Source of the DNA: Nitrincola alkalilacustris
Lineage (GTDB): Bacteria > Pseudomonadota > Gammaproteobacteria > Pseudomonadales > Balneatricaceae
Reading direction: 5' to 3'
Assembly (NCBI RefSeq): GCF_008973755.1
Contig: NZ_WBOM01000004.1
Coordinates: 1-64,000 of the forward strand
DNA: 64,000 nucleotides
The position numbers and the translations under genes are program-made. This document shows positions 25,887-36,597 of the stretch, in pieces (position 1 is the stretch's first letter; every line of letters begins with the position of its first letter). Below the pieces are notes generated by a model. It made no database searches. It had not been told where the DNA came from and was given only the letters and a program-made list of their open reading frames with translations.

Positions 25887-28160
25887 ATGACCTGTTTACA
25901 TACGCTCGGATTTCCGCGCATCGGACCAAAACGTGAGCTCAAACAGGCTCTGGAAGGTTACTGGAATGGCACATTCAGTGCCGAGCAGCTTCACACTCAG
26001 GCGGCCAGCCTGCGAGCACAGAACTGGAAGATCCAGCATCAGGCAGGGCTTGATCTGGTAACGGTGAATGACTTTTCACTCTATGATCAGGTACTGGATC
26101 ACGCGCTGCTGTTCGGTATTGTGCCCTCACGTTTTCAGCACCAGAGCGCCGACAATGAACTGGATAACTACTTCCGCATGGCGCGTGGACGTGCACCGAG
26201 CGGAGGTGCCACACGCGCCTGCGAGATGACCAAGTGGTTCGACACCAACTACCACTATCTGGTACCTGAGCTGTCGAGCAGTCAGCAGTTCACCCTCAAT
26301 CCAGCCAAGCTGCTGGCAGAGATCACCGAAGCACGCGCACTGGGCTATCAACCCAAACCAGTTCTGATCGGTCCGCTGACGCTATTGTGGCTGTCGAAAT
26401 GCGATCAGGAAGGCTTCGATAAGCTCTCTCTTCTGCCTGCCCTGCTGCAGCAGTACAAGGCACTGCTCAGTCAACTGGCTGATATCGGCGTGGCGTGGGT
26501 ACAGCTAGATGAACCTGCACTAGTGCTGGAGCTTAATGCAGACTGGCAGGATGCCTACCGCCTCGCCTATGCCGAGATCAACCGTATTCCTCCCCGGATA
26601 CTGCTGACCAGCTATTTCGGCTCGCTGAAAGAGAACCTGGATCTGGCCCTGTCACTGCCTGTTGCAGGGCTTCATCTGGATGCCGTTCGCGGTGGCGATG
26701 AGTTTCTGAAAGCGGCTGCAACCATCAGATCGGACCAGGTACTCTCGGTCGGTGCCGTTGATGGGCGCAACATCTGGATCAGCGATCTGAACCGGATTCT
26801 GGAAAAGCTGAAACCTCTGGCGGTAAAACTGGGCAGCAGGCTCTGGATAGCCCCCTCCTGCTCTTTACTGCACAGCCCGGTAGATCTGGAGTCAGAAACC
26901 AGACTGGATGCCGAGTTGAAACAGTGGCTGGCTTTTGCCGTTCAACGCCTTGAAGAGGTCAAGGCACTGCGCCTGGGCCTGCAGGGCAAGGGTCAGGATC
27001 AACTGCTGCGCAATGCCGAGGCGATCACCGCGCGGCGACAGTCGGAGCGGGTCAATAATCCTGCGGTGCAGCAGCGTGTAGCAAACCTGAGCCATCAAGA
27101 CAGCGAGCGTGAATCCATATATCCCGAGCGTGCCAGACAGCAACACAAGCGTCTGCAACTGCCACCTCTGCCAACCACCACCATCGGCTCTTTTCCACAG
27201 ACTCAGGGCATTCGCAGTGTCCGCGCCGGTTTCAAGAGTGGCAAACTGGATGAAGCCAACTACACAGCAGCCATCAAGGATGAGATAAAACTGTGCATAA
27301 GGCGTCAGGAGGAACTGGGACTGGATATGCTGGTCCACGGCGAAGCCGAGCGTAACGACATGGTGGAATATTTCGGTGAACAGTTGCAGGGCTATGGCAC
27401 CACGCAGTTCGGCTGGGTTCAGTCCTATGGCTCCCGTTGCGTCAAACCACCTTTTATCTATGGTGATGTTCAGCGCAACGCACCCATGACCCTTGACTGG
27501 ACTCGCTATGCCCAGTCACTGACAGAGAAACCGGTGAAAGGGATGCTGACAGGCCCTGTCACAATGCTGCAATGGGCGTTTGTGCGTGATGACCAGCCAC
27601 GTGAAACCACCTGTCTGCAGATTGCGCTGGCACTGCGTGACGAAGTCTGTGATCTTGAAGCTGCAGGCATCGCCGCAATACAGATTGATGAACCGGCCTT
27701 TCGTGAAGGTCTGCCCCTTCGCAGCAGCGAATGGGCAGCCTATCTTGAATACGCCGCACGCGCATTCCGCGTCAGTGCCAGTGGTGTAGGTGATGACACA
27801 CAGATACATACCCACATGTGCTATTCGGAGTTCAACGATATTATCGGCTCTATAGCTGCCATGGATGCGGATGTGATCACTATCGAAACCAGCCGCTCCA
27901 ATATGGAGCTGCTGTCAGCCTTTATCGATTTTGAATATCCGAACGAAATCGGGCCGGGCGTATATGATATTCACAGCCCGAATATTCCTGCCATTGAGGA
28001 GATGGTGAACCTGATCGAGAAGGCTGCACACTATATTCCAGTTGAGCGCCTCTGGGTAAACCCCGATTGCGGACTGAAAACCAGAAGCTGGGACGAAGTG
28101 ATACCCTGCCTGGACAACATGATGCAGGCGGTCAGGATTCTGCGCGGGAAGCTGAGTTGA
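25887..28160 (+). CDS. metE: Cobalamin-independent methionine synthase
   Basis: Transfers a methyl group from methyl-tetrahydropteroyl-polyglutamate to homocysteine. 757 residues, two (beta-alpha)8 barrels. The N-terminal half starts [22 protein letters not shown]. The C-terminal barrel starts [12 protein letters not shown] and has zinc ligands His643 and Cys645 (IHTHMC) and Cys728 (NPDCGLKTR), two positions off E. coli numbering. GGAGG precedes the ATG. No cobalamin riboswitch is seen; a MetR box is. Single transcription unit ending at a bidirectional terminator. Confidence 0.98.
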   Translation: MTCLHTLGFPRIGPKRELKQALEGYWNGTFSAEQLHTQAASLRAQNWKIQHQAGLDLVTVNDFSLYDQVLDHALLFGIVPSRFQHQSADNELDNYFRMARGRAPSGGATRACEMTKWFDTNYHYLVPELSSSQQFTLNPAKLLAEITEARALGYQPKPVLIGPLTLLWLSKCDQEGFDKLSLLPALLQQYKALLSQLADIGVAWVQLDEPALVLELNADWQDAYRLAYAEINRIPPRILLTSYFGSLKENLDLALSLPVAGLHLDAVRGGDEFLKAAATIRSDQVLSVGAVDGRNIWISDLNRILEKLKPLAVKLGSRLWIAPSCSLLHSPVDLESETRLDAELKQWLAFAVQRLEEVKALRLGLQGKGQDQLLRNAEAITARRQSERVNNPAVQQRVANLSHQDSERESIYPERARQQHKRLQLPPLPTTTIGSFPQTQGIRSVRAGFKSGKLDEANYTAAIKDEIKLCIRRQEELGLDMLVHGEAERNDMVEYFGEQLQGYGTTQFGWVQSYGSRCVKPPFIYGDVQRNAPMTLDWTRYAQSLTEKPVKGMLTGPVTMLQWAFVRDDQPRETTCLQIALALRDEVCDLEAAGIAAIQIDEPAFREGLPLRSSEWAAYLEYAARAFRVSASGVGDDTQIHTHMCYSEFNDIIGSIAAMDADVITIETSRSNMELLSAFIDFEYPNEIGPGVYDIHSPNIPAIEEMVNLIEKAAHYIPVERLWVNPDCGLKTRSWDEVIPCLDNMMQAVRILRGKLS

Positions 28161-28195
28161 TCTGATGGATTGAGCTGACACGGCTCATAAAAGAA

Positions 28196-28230
28196 AAAAG
28201 ACAGTGGATGCCTTGCACTCACTGTCTTTT
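28196..28230. terminator. Bidirectional terminator between metE and the cold-shock gene
   Basis: AAAAGACAGTG/CACTGTCTTTT perfect stem with A and T tracts at the ends, in the convergent spacer. Confidence 0.92.
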
Positions 28231-28243
28231 CAGGAAAATTTCT

Positions 28244-28453
28244 TCAGACTACAGTGACGTTTTCAGCCTGAGGACCTTTCTGACCCTGAACGACTTCAAA
28301 TGTTACTTGCTGATTTTCCTGCAGTGAGCGGCGGCCATTTCCGTTGATAGCGCGGAAGTGTACGAATACATCCGGACCGTTTTCCTGCTGAATGAAACCA
28401 AATCCTTTTTCATCGTTAAACCATTTAACGGTGCCGGTAACGAGCTGTGACAT
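28244..28453 (-). CDS. Cold-shock-domain protein (CspA family)
   Basis: 69-residue single OB-fold RNA/ssDNA-binding protein. RNP1 KGFGFIQQ and RNP2 VFVHFRAI are intact, and the start [16 protein letters not shown] is canonical. The ATG at 28453 has AGAGG upstream. The 5' flank (28454-28560) includes a small GCCACT-CGA-TGGC stem and could be a long structured leader as in cspA, which would fit temperature-dependent translation. Which Csp paralogue it is cannot be decided. Confidence 0.95.
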   Translation of the reverse strand: MSQLVTGTVKWFNDEKGFGFIQQENGPDVFVHFRAINGNGRRSLQENQQVTFEVVQGQKGPQAENVTVV

Positions 28454-29259
28454 GTTTTGCCTCTTACTTTTACGTCTTTGCCATCGAGTGGCATTTTTCT
28501 AAAAGACCGGAAAATCCGATCCCAAATTGAGTTTGATCCTTTTCACTTCACGCCCCAGCAGTATTCACTGACCGAAATACGTTTTGCTCTGGATCATGGT
28601 AAGGGTTGAGGGGCAACCTCAGACCACTTACCGTTCCGGCATTCAGGCGTGTCATACACCCCGGAATGCTGAACTCTGTTTTGATTATGCAGCCAACAAA
28701 TCTCGGTCTGTCATCTTGCAGACAGACGGGCGGGCTACACGATCTGAATCAGCTTCGTTACACTTAAGGCTAAGAAAAAATTGCTTCAGTTCCATGAATA
28801 CTGCATGACTGTAAAACGATGGTGCATCAGACATGAGTGACCGGATGTTCGATTGAGCGGAGTTCAAACGAAGAGTGCAACATATCGGCAGCAGGTGCCG
28901 GTATGGAACTGTAGGGATGAACAGGCTGGCTGTTTCAATTTTGCAAGTGGGCAGATACCCACGATTTTTTTCTAGCATCAAAATCTGTATAACTCTATTC
29001 CAGTCATTAAACTGGTTTACCCGGCTACAAACCGATGGCAAACCATCGAATCAAACATCAGATATTGACCGGTATATATCCGATGAATTTCATAATACAC
29101 CTGTTTTTTCTAAATACAATCCTTGCACTCTTTTTTTGTTGAATCAGCAGCCTGCAGCGTTTTAAACCGAAATTACGCGAGAATCAGCACCGTTTGCAGG
29201 CTTTCGCTGGGTTGCCCGGACAGCTCCGATCACACATCAGGGCAACACTGATTCAACTA
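28454..29259. other. Gene-free stretch between the cold-shock and DHH genes
   Basis: About 800 bp without a credible gene. Short frames exist on both strands (for example 118 codons on the minus strand at 28685-29041) but none resembles a known protein, none has a convincing ribosome site, and the base composition is more A/T-rich than in flanking genes. The first 100 bp is probably the csp leader and promoter. The remainder may be decayed coding sequence or host an RNA I cannot recognise. Confidence 0.5.
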
Positions 29260-30189
29260 TCAACCATCGGAATTGATACGGGTGATCAACTCCTGCAATA
29301 CCTTGACTGCCTGGTCATTTTCAACCTGACAGGTACCAGCCGCATGATGGCCTCCACCACCGTAACCCAGCATCAACTCACCGACATTGGTGTTTGAACT
29401 GCGGTCGAAAATAGACTTACCGGTGGCAAAAACGGTGTTCTGTTTCTGCAATCCCCAGAGCACATGTATAGAGATATTACACTGCGGATACATCGCATAT
29501 ATCACAAAGCGGTTACCCGCCCAGATGTTCTCTTCGTTACGCAGGTCCAGCACAACCAGATTACCGTGCACGGTTGCACAACGGCTGATCTGTTCCTTGA
29601 ATTTTTTCTCCTGCTCGAAATAGAGATCCACACGCTCTCGCACATCCGGCAGATCCAGGATCTGCTCAATCGTGTGATTCTTGCAGTAATCGATCAGATC
29701 CATCATCAGATTGTAGTTGGAAATACGGAACTCACGAAAACGCCCCAACCCGGTGCGCGCATCCATCAGAAAGTTCAGCAGCGGCCAACCGGTTGGATTC
29801 AGCACTTCATCAGGCGTGAACTGAGCAGAGTCACCCTTATCCACGGCCTCCATCATCTCATCCCACTCCACCGGAAAGACGCTGTGCCCACCATAATGCT
29901 TCCATACTACTCGGGCAGCCGATGGGGCATCCGGGTCTATGATATGGTTATCGCGCTTTTCATTGCGCAGGGTTTCTGACAGATGATGGTCGAAAGCCAG
30001 ATAAACACCCTCTACGAACGGCAGGTTAGTGGAGATATCGTTACCTGTGATATCAACACTGCCATCCTGCATATCCTTTGGGTGAACAAATTTGATGTCA
30101 TCAATCAGATCCAGATGCTTGAGCAGCACCGCACAAACCAGGCCATCAAAATCACTGCGCGTTACCAGTCGATACTTTTGCGCTGCCAT
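29260..30189 (-). CDS. DHH-family phosphoesterase
   Basis: 309 residues. N-terminal DHH domain with RSDFDGLVCAVLL (metal-binding aspartates from residue 13) and the name motif FDHHLSE (DHH at 67-69); C-terminal DHHA1 motif GELMLGYGGGGHHAAGTCQVEND. The family contains exopolyphosphatases, oligoribonucleases (NrnA) and cyclic-dinucleotide phosphodiesterases. This subgroup, about 310 residues in gammaproteobacteria, has no assigned substrate that I know. It stands alone between the gene-free stretch and the divergent efflux genes. Confidence 0.88.
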   Translation of the reverse strand: MAAQKYRLVTRSDFDGLVCAVLLKHLDLIDDIKFVHPKDMQDGSVDITGNDISTNLPFVEGVYLAFDHHLSETLRNEKRDNHIIDPDAPSAARVVWKHYGGHSVFPVEWDEMMEAVDKGDSAQFTPDEVLNPTGWPLLNFLMDARTGLGRFREFRISNYNLMMDLIDYCKNHTIEQILDLPDVRERVDLYFEQEKKFKEQISRCATVHGNLVVLDLRNEENIWAGNRFVIYAMYPQCNISIHVLWGLQKQNTVFATGKSIFDRSSNTNVGELMLGYGGGGHHAAGTCQVENDQAVKVLQELITRINSDG

Positions 30190-30312
30190 AACCGATTTTC
30201 ATCCTCTGTCTGTCAGTTGATCTCGTTAAACCTGAACATACCCCCAAACCGGCAAAATAAAAAGTCTGCATCTATGACTTTTAGCACTAACAGCGAGAAA
30301 TCTCATAAGGGT

Positions 30313-30326
30313 ATGATCAGGATCAT
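30313..30326. repeat. Inverted repeat in the DHH/RND divergent spacer
   Basis: ATGATC-AG-GATCAT, a perfect six-base-pair palindrome, followed by CCATATGG and CCATAT elements at 30328-30345. Possible operator for the efflux genes. No local regulator gene is present. Confidence 0.35.
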
Positions 30327-30427
30327 GCCATATGGACCTCCATATAACCTGCACTGTGCTATTTTAGAACAGCTGTCATATTGATATGTTACATGTCATA
30401 AAGCCTTTCATTGAACAGGATGTTTCC

Positions 30428-31528
30428 ATGCAACACCCGGTGTTAAAGCGTTTGCATCGCGCCAGTTCCGTACTGACAGCGCTGATTCTCTTTGTATTGC
30501 TTGCGCTCTGGCTCAGCAGCGGTACGATTCAGCAGGCCAATTCAGTGGCACCTGAAGCACCTGAAGTGACAGAAGCCACTTTATTGCGAGTGGAAACACA
30601 ACTGTTCACTGCTCAACCCTATCACCCCGAACTGGTGGCACAAGGCCAGATACAACCCTCTCGCAGCAGCCTGATCACTTCACAGATCAGTGGCACCCTT
30701 GACAGGATAGCCGTGGAACAGGGCAGATCCGTCAGCGCCGGGACACTTCTGATTCAACTGGCTGAAGAGAACCGTCCCGCAGAAGTCGCCAAGGCAGAAG
30801 CCAACCTGAAATTACGTGAATCAGAACTGTCATCCGGGCAGCGCCTCAGACGCGATAACCTGCTGTCAGAAACCGAGTTGCTGCGCCTTAATGCAGCTGC
30901 AAAGACAGCCAGTGCCGAACTGGCCTTGGCCAGACAGCAGTTAGCGCACACCCGCATAGAAGCACCCTTCAGCGGCATCATTGATGAATTACCTGTCGAG
31001 CAGGGAGATCATGTGCAGGCGGGCCAGATGCTGATGCGCATGGTGGATATCGACACAGTCAAGCTGACCGCACAGATTCCACAGCAGCAGGTGGCTGACC
31101 TGACACCGGGGCTGGATGTCATGGTCACCCTGCTCAATGGCGAACAGCTGAAGGGGAAGCTGACCTTTATCGCCAGCATGGCGGACAGCAGTACCCGCAG
31201 CTTTCGGATTGAAGCCAGTATTGAAAATCCCGATCGCCTCAGAGTAGCCGGTGCCAGCGCCACCGTCAGAATCTCCCTGCCCCGGCAACAGGCGCATCGT
31301 ATCTCGCCTGCTCTGCTGGCACTCAATCATGATGGGCTGCCCGGCCTGTATGCCGTGGATGAGGAGCAGCGGGTGCGCTTCATGCCATTGCGCCTGCTCA
31401 GTATTGATAATACAGGCGCCTGGGCCGGCGGTTTACCGAACGAGTTGGAAGTGATCACCCTCGGAGCAGGTTTTGCCAGCGAAGGTGAGCAGGTGGAAGC
31501 GATCAGGCGATCCGGGGAGTCCAGCTGA
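30428..31528 (+). CDS. RND efflux periplasmic adaptor (membrane fusion protein)
   Basis: 366 residues, HlyD/AcrA family. One N-terminal hydrophobic segment (ASSVLTALILFVLLALWLSSG), a lipoyl half-motif (SQISGTLDRIAVEQGRSVSAGTLLIQL), a helical hairpin (AEVAKAEANLKLRESELSSG...AELALARQQLAHT), the second lipoyl half (IEAPFSGIIDELPVEQGDHVQAGQML) and a beta-barrel region. It links the inner-membrane pump to an outer-membrane channel. The ATG at 30428 has AGGA seven bases upstream and is preferred to the ATG at 30386. One base separates it from the pump gene. No outer-membrane partner is in the operon, so a TolC-type channel elsewhere would be used. Confidence 0.92.
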   Translation: MQHPVLKRLHRASSVLTALILFVLLALWLSSGTIQQANSVAPEAPEVTEATLLRVETQLFTAQPYHPELVAQGQIQPSRSSLITSQISGTLDRIAVEQGRSVSAGTLLIQLAEENRPAEVAKAEANLKLRESELSSGQRLRRDNLLSETELLRLNAAAKTASAELALARQQLAHTRIEAPFSGIIDELPVEQGDHVQAGQMLMRMVDIDTVKLTAQIPQQQVADLTPGLDVMVTLLNGEQLKGKLTFIASMADSSTRSFRIEASIENPDRLRVAGASATVRISLPRQQAHRISPALLALNHDGLPGLYAVDEEQRVRFMPLRLLSIDNTGAWAGGLPNELEVITLGAGFASEGEQVEAIRRSGESS

Positions 31529-31529
31529 T

Positions 31530-34500
31530 ATGGAACGTCTGATCGGCGCCTTCCTCAACCGGGGGCGTGCAACACTGATGACCTTCCTGTTTCTGCTGGT
31601 CGGTGGCCTCACGGCTTATCAGATCATCCCCAAGGAGGCCAACCCGGACGTCACCATTCCGATGATCTATGTCTCAATGAGTCTTGACGGTATCAGCCCG
31701 GAAGATGCCGAAAGGCTGCTGGTGCGCCCGATGGAGCAGGAGCTTCGATCACTGGAGGGGATCAAGAAGATGACCTCCACCGCTGGTGAAAGTCACGCCT
31801 CGGTGATGCTGGAGTTTGATGCCGGTTTCAACCCGCGTCAGGCGCTGCAGGATGTGCGTGAAAAAGTGGATACGGCACGCAGCAAGCTGCCCGCTGAGGC
31901 AGATGAGCCGGTGGTGCATGAGATAAATGTGGCACTCTTCCCTGTGCTTTCAATTGCCATTTCGGGACCTCTGCAGGAGCAGGAGCTGATCTATATCGCC
32001 CGCCGCCTGAAGGAGGAGATAGAAGGCATCCCCGAAGTGTTGGAGGTGGATATCGGTGGCGACCGCGAGGATATGCTCGAGATCATCGTCAACCCCCAGG
32101 TTCTGGACAGCTACAACATCGACTACAACCAGCTCTTCACGCTGGTCAGTCGCAACAACCGTTTGGTGGCTGCCGGTTCACTGGATACCGGTGCCGGCCG
32201 TATGGCAATGAAAGTACCAGGGGTGATTGAAAACCTCGAAGATATCATGTCCATGCCGATCAAGGTGGAAGGAGATACCGTTGTCACCTTCGGCGATGTC
32301 GCCGTGATGCGGCGTACCTTCAAGGACCCGACCGGCTTTGCCCGCATCAATGGCCAGCCGGGGGTGGTGCTGGAAATCAGCAAGCGTGCCGGTGCCAACA
32401 TCATTGCCACCATTGATCAGGTCAAACAGATACTTGAGCAGGCCCGCCCTCTGCTGCCGGAAGGGGTCGAATTCGATACCATCATGGATCAGTCTGTAGA
32501 GGTTGAAAACATACTTGAGGATCTGCTGAACAATGTACTGACCGCCGTTGTGATGGTACTCCTGCTGATCATTGCCACCATGGGACCGCGCTCGGCACTG
32601 ATGGTCGGCATCACTATTCCCGGTGCTTTCCTGACCGGTATACTGATGATCTGGGCGATCGGTTTCACCCTGAATATCATCGTTTTATTCTCACTGATAC
32701 TGGTGGCCGGCATGCTGGTGGATGGCGCCATCGTTGTCAGTGAGCTGGCAGATCGCAACCTGCGCGATGGGCAATCACCGCATCAGGCCTGGCTCGGTGC
32801 AGCCAGCCGCATGAGCTGGCCGATCATCGCCTCCACGGCCACCACACTGTCGGTATTTGTTCCTCTGCTGTTCTGGCCCGGCGTGGTGGGCGAGTTCATG
32901 AAATATCTACCGGCAACCGTCATTCTATGTCTGCTCGCGTCTCTGGCCATGGCCCTGATCTTTCTGCCCGCCATGGGTCGCATCACCAGCCGCGCCCTGC
33001 CGGCAAAGGAAGCCTACGCACCCAACCTGCTGATGCGTGCTTACAGAAGACTCCTTGGTGCGATGCTGTCTCGCCCACTGCTCAGTTTTTTAGGCATGAT
33101 GCTGCTGATCGGCCTGATCTATACCGGTTACGCCCGCTTCAACCATGGTGTCGAGTTTTTCCCCAATATCGAACCGGAAACCCTGCAGTTGCAGGTGCGC
33201 GCCAGAGGTGATCTTTCAGTTCATGAGAAGGATGAGATCATGCAAAGAGTTGAGCGGCGCCTGCTCAATCTCCCTGAGGTGGATGCACTCTATGCCCGTA
33301 CCTTTGCCGCCGCGTCCGGCCAGATGGGTACCGATGTGATCGGTATCCTGCAGTTCCAGTTGATCGACTGGCATGAGCGGCGCACCGCCAGCCTGATCAT
33401 GAATGACATGCGCGAGCTGACTGCCGATATCCATGGCGTGGTGCTGGAGTTTCGTGAACAGGAGCAAGGACCGGGTGGTGGCAAACCGGTGGATCTTCAG
33501 GTCAGTGCTGATACGCCCGAGCTGATCAATCAAGGGGTCGAGATACTGCGCAGCGAGATGCAGCGCCTTGGTGGATTTGTCGATATAGAGGATGACCGCA
33601 CACTGCCGGGTATCGAGTGGCGTTTTCGGGTCAATCGCGAAGCCGCCGCGCGCCTGGGTGCCGATGTCCTGAGTGTCGGTAATGCCGTGCAACTGATCAC
33701 CAATGGCCTGATGCTGGCCACCTATCGACCGGAAGATGCCGCAGATGAGGTGGATATCCGCGTCCGCCTGCCCGGCAACTGGAGATCGGTGGATCAACTG
33801 TCACGCCTGACCCTAAACACTTCCAGAGGCCAGGTGCCGCTCAGCCATTTTGTGGAACTGGAGCCTGCGCCAAAGATAGGTACTCTGCATCGTATCAATG
33901 GTGAACGTGCGATCTCGGTCAAGGCCGATATCGCTGACGGCTATCGACTGGATGAACGGTTGCAGGCCCTCTCCGACAGCTATGAACTGCTGCCAGCGGG
34001 TGTCAGAATCGGGATCGCCGGGGAGGATGCGGATCAGCGCGAAGCCGCACAGTTCCTGATCAGTGCGTTCATTGTCGCCGTGTTTCTGATGATGCTGATT
34101 CTGGTCATCCAGTTCAACAGTCTTTATCAGACAATGCTTGTACTCTCTGCCGTAGTGTTTTCGACCGCAGGCGTGTTGCTGGGACTGCTGCTGAATGGCC
34201 AGTCCTTCGGCATTGTCATGGTGGGTATGGGCATTATTGCGCTGGCCGGGATAGTGGTGAATAACAACATCATTCTGATAGACACCTATAATCTGATGAG
34301 AAGCGAGGGCATGAACGCCTACGAGGCAGCACTGGAAACCGGCTGTCTGCGTCTGCGGCCAGTACTGCTGACGGCCGTTACCACTATCCTTGGCCTGATA
34401 CCGATGGTACTGAGTATTAACGTCAACCTGCTGGAACCCAGTCTTGGTCTGGGAGCCCCCTCCACACAGTGGTGGACACAGCTTTCAAGCGCCATTGCCG

Positions 34501-34583
34501 GTGGCCTGAGCTTTGCCACGCTGCTGACGCTTCTGTTGACCCCCTGCATGCTGGTACTCGGTGCCAGACTTTTCAAGCGTTGA
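31530..34583 (+). CDS. RND efflux transporter (AcrB/MexF-like inner-membrane pump)
   Basis: 1017 residues. Starts MERLIGAFLNRGRATLMTFLFLLVGGLTAYQIIPKEANPDVTIP and has the two large periplasmic loops and about twelve membrane helices of RND pumps. The proton-relay motif is LILVAGMLVDGAIVVSELADRNL; the C-terminal repeat includes GIIALAGIVVNNNIILIDTYN. The short form (about 1020) and sequence resemble the MdtB/CzcA-like family of multidrug pumps, without the metal-selective motifs of CzcA that I can see. Substrate unknown. The ATG at 31530 follows the adaptor stop by one base; an in-frame start at 31473 lies inside the adaptor gene. Confidence 0.93.
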   Translation: MERLIGAFLNRGRATLMTFLFLLVGGLTAYQIIPKEANPDVTIPMIYVSMSLDGISPEDAERLLVRPMEQELRSLEGIKKMTSTAGESHASVMLEFDAGFNPRQALQDVREKVDTARSKLPAEADEPVVHEINVALFPVLSIAISGPLQEQELIYIARRLKEEIEGIPEVLEVDIGGDREDMLEIIVNPQVLDSYNIDYNQLFTLVSRNNRLVAAGSLDTGAGRMAMKVPGVIENLEDIMSMPIKVEGDTVVTFGDVAVMRRTFKDPTGFARINGQPGVVLEISKRAGANIIATIDQVKQILEQARPLLPEGVEFDTIMDQSVEVENILEDLLNNVLTAVVMVLLLIIATMGPRSALMVGITIPGAFLTGILMIWAIGFTLNIIVLFSLILVAGMLVDGAIVVSELADRNLRDGQSPHQAWLGAASRMSWPIIASTATTLSVFVPLLFWPGVVGEFMKYLPATVILCLLASLAMALIFLPAMGRITSRALPAKEAYAPNLLMRAYRRLLGAMLSRPLLSFLGMMLLIGLIYTGYARFNHGVEFFPNIEPETLQLQVRARGDLSVHEKDEIMQRVERRLLNLPEVDALYARTFAAASGQMGTDVIGILQFQLIDWHERRTASLIMNDMRELTADIHGVVLEFREQEQGPGGGKPVDLQVSADTPELINQGVEILRSEMQRLGGFVDIEDDRTLPGIEWRFRVNREAAARLGADVLSVGNAVQLITNGLMLATYRPEDAADEVDIRVRLPGNWRSVDQLSRLTLNTSRGQVPLSHFVELEPAPKIGTLHRINGERAISVKADIADGYRLDERLQALSDSYELLPAGVRIGIAGEDADQREAAQFLISAFIVAVFLMMLILVIQFNSLYQTMLVLSAVVFSTAGVLLGLLLNGQSFGIVMVGMGIIALAGIVVNNNIILIDTYNLMRSEGMNAYEAALETGCLRLRPVLLTAVTTILGLIPMVLSINVNLLEPSLGLGAPSTQWWTQLSSAIAGGLSFATLLTLLLTPCMLVLGARLFKR

Positions 34584-34726
34584 GTCGAAAAGTCTGGCTG
34601 CTCAGGCCGACCTTACCTCAGAGCAGGAAACCTCAGCACAAGAAGCAATAGACTACGGCTCAATATGATTAATATTGTATAATTTACGTTAATATCTACA
34701 TGATTTAAGTTTTATAGTGATTTTAA

Positions 34727-34742
34727 TTGGTAAATTTAGTAA
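34727..34742 (+). promoter_or_regulatory. Candidate HexR operator upstream of pgi
   Basis: TTGGTAAATTTAGTAA, one of five related sites in the sugar island (others at 40018, 40071, 43478 and 43593). 128 bp before the pgi ATG in an A/T-rich spacer. Confidence 0.6.
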
Positions 34743-34800
34743 ATTAAAACCAATAACTCACAACAGTTACCAATGGCCCGACCACTACCTTATCCGGCCC

Positions 34801-34851
34801 GATCAATAATGCTTACACCTGATCAATAATACTTACACCTGATCGACAATA
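34801..34851 (+). repeat. 20-bp tandem repeat (2.5 copies) upstream of pgi
   Basis: GATCAATAAT(G/A)CTTACACCT at 34801 and 34821, with a partial third copy GATCGACAATA from 34841. It lies within 20-70 bp of the pgi start. Confidence 0.9.
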
Positions 34852-34869
34852 AATAGAAAGGATCCAGTT

Positions 34870-36549
34870 ATGAGTCACATCTACGAAACCGACGCCTGGC
34901 TTCACCTGCAACAACTGGCTGACAAAGCACGCAGCACCCATCTGCGAGATCTCTTTGCTGCCGACCCGGGTCGCTTTAACAAGATGTCACTCAGCGTGCA
35001 GAACATTCTGCTGGATTATTCGAAAAACCTGATTGATGACGAAACCATCAATGCGCTGCAGGCTCTTGCACGTGAAGCCAGGGTCGATGACTGGCGCCAG
35101 CGCATGTTTCAGGGTGATCGCATCAATATCACTGAACGCCGCTCAGTACTGCACACAGCACTGCGCAACCGAACCAATACACCGGTTTATGTCGATGGCA
35201 AGAATGTCATGCCTGCCGTGAACAACGAACTGGCACGCATGAAAAGCTTCGTCAACAAGGTACGCAAAGGCCAGTGGCGCGGCTACTCAGGCAAACGCAT
35301 CACCGATGTCGTCAACCTCGGTATCGGCGGATCAGACCTTGGCCCGCGTATGGTCACCCAGGCACTGAAGCCCTATGCCGATGACCGTATCCGTGTGCAC
35401 TTTGTTTCCAACGTCGATGGTGTCGAGATCGCCAACACACTACGCCCACTGAACCCTGAGCGCGTGCTCTTCGTGGTGGCATCAAAAACCTTCACCACCA
35501 GCGAAACCATGACCAATGCCAACACCGCCCGCAACTGGCTGATGTCCTCCGCCTTTGATGAGCGGGCAGTCGGCAAACACTTTGTCGCGGTTTCCAGCAA
35601 TCACGACGCGATCAAGGCTTTCGGCATCGAACCGGAGAACAGCTTTCAGATGTGGGACTGGGTCGGTGGACGCTTCTCACTCTGGTCCGCCATCGGCCTG
35701 CCAATAGCACTCTACCTCGGCTTTCGCCAGTTCGAGGAGCTGCTGACAGGCGCTCACGAGATGGATATCCACTTCCGTGACGAACCGCTGGAGCAAAATG
35801 CGCCGGTGATCCTGGCACTGACCAGCATCTGGAACAGCACCTTTCTCGGTTATCAGTCGCAGGCGATTCTGCCTTATAACTGGCCACTGGCACGCTTCTC
35901 AGCCTACCTGCAGCAAGCGGAGATGGAAAGTAACGGCAAGTCGATCGATCATAAGGGGGAACCGGTTCCACACAGGACAGGCGCCATCATCTGGGGGCAA
36001 CTGGGTATTGACGGTCAGCACGCCTTTTACCAGTATCTGCATCAGAGCAACACCATCGTGCCGGCTGACTTTATCGGCACCGTCGAAAGCAGCACACCGG
36101 TTCCTGGCCATCATGACAATCTGATGGCCAACTTCTTTGCTCAGACAGAAGCCCTGATGAACGGCATCAGTGCCGAAGAGGTACGCGAGGATCTGCAAAG
36201 CAAAGGACTGCCTGAAGATGAGATCCAGCGCCTCGTTCCGCATAAGGTTCATTACGGCAACAGGCCCACCAACACCCTGCTGCTGCAGCGCCTGGACCCA
36301 CGCACACTGGGGGCTCTGATTGCGCTTTATGAACACAAGATCTTTGTACAGGGTGTGATCTGGAACATCTGCTCTTTCGATCAGTGGGGTGTTGAGCTGG
36401 GCAAGACACTGGCCAAGCGGATACTGCCGGAACTGACCGGAGACAAGGAGCTGCTGGCGCACGATGCTTCCACCGGCAATCTGATCCGTCACTTCAAACA
36501 GCAACGCAAGCTACTGGCGGAAACCTCGAAAATGATCAATAAAAGCTGA
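34870..36549 (+). CDS. pgi: Glucose-6-phosphate isomerase
   Basis: Interconverts glucose 6-phosphate and fructose 6-phosphate. 559 residues with VVNLGIGGSDLGPRMV, FVASKTFTTSETMTNA-type SIS motifs (VASKTFTTSETMTN), WDWVGGRFSLWSAIGLP, NGKSIDHKGEP and FDQWGVELGK. Canonical length for the proteobacterial enzyme. In an Entner-Doudoroff organism it recycles triose phosphate to glucose 6-phosphate through fructose 6-phosphate. AAGGA precedes the ATG. Followed by mgsA on the same strand; a HexR-like site and a tandem repeat lie upstream. Confidence 0.98.
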   Translation: MSHIYETDAWLHLQQLADKARSTHLRDLFAADPGRFNKMSLSVQNILLDYSKNLIDDETINALQALAREARVDDWRQRMFQGDRINITERRSVLHTALRNRTNTPVYVDGKNVMPAVNNELARMKSFVNKVRKGQWRGYSGKRITDVVNLGIGGSDLGPRMVTQALKPYADDRIRVHFVSNVDGVEIANTLRPLNPERVLFVVASKTFTTSETMTNANTARNWLMSSAFDERAVGKHFVAVSSNHDAIKAFGIEPENSFQMWDWVGGRFSLWSAIGLPIALYLGFRQFEELLTGAHEMDIHFRDEPLEQNAPVILALTSIWNSTFLGYQSQAILPYNWPLARFSAYLQQAEMESNGKSIDHKGEPVPHRTGAIIWGQLGIDGQHAFYQYLHQSNTIVPADFIGTVESSTPVPGHHDNLMANFFAQTEALMNGISAEEVREDLQSKGLPEDEIQRLVPHKVHYGNRPTNTLLLQRLDPRTLGALIALYEHKIFVQGVIWNICSFDQWGVELGKTLAKRILPELTGDKELLAHDASTGNLIRHFKQQRKLLAETSKMINKS

Positions 36550-36557
36550 TATCGACA

Positions 36558-36587
36558 GGCTTTTAACTGAGCGGCTTTTAACTGAGC
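36558..36587 (+). repeat. 15-bp perfect tandem duplication between pgi and mgsA
   Basis: GGCTTTTAACTGAGC twice in a row, ending ten bases before the mgsA ATG; the copy pair places AGCAGG as the ribosome-binding region. Confidence 0.95.
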
Positions 36588-36597
36588 AGGTGAAAAA

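Noticed and set aside
28685-29041. 118-codon minus-strand frame in the gene-free stretch
   Set aside because: No recognisable domain, no ribosome site, unusual amino-acid composition; not enough to call a gene.
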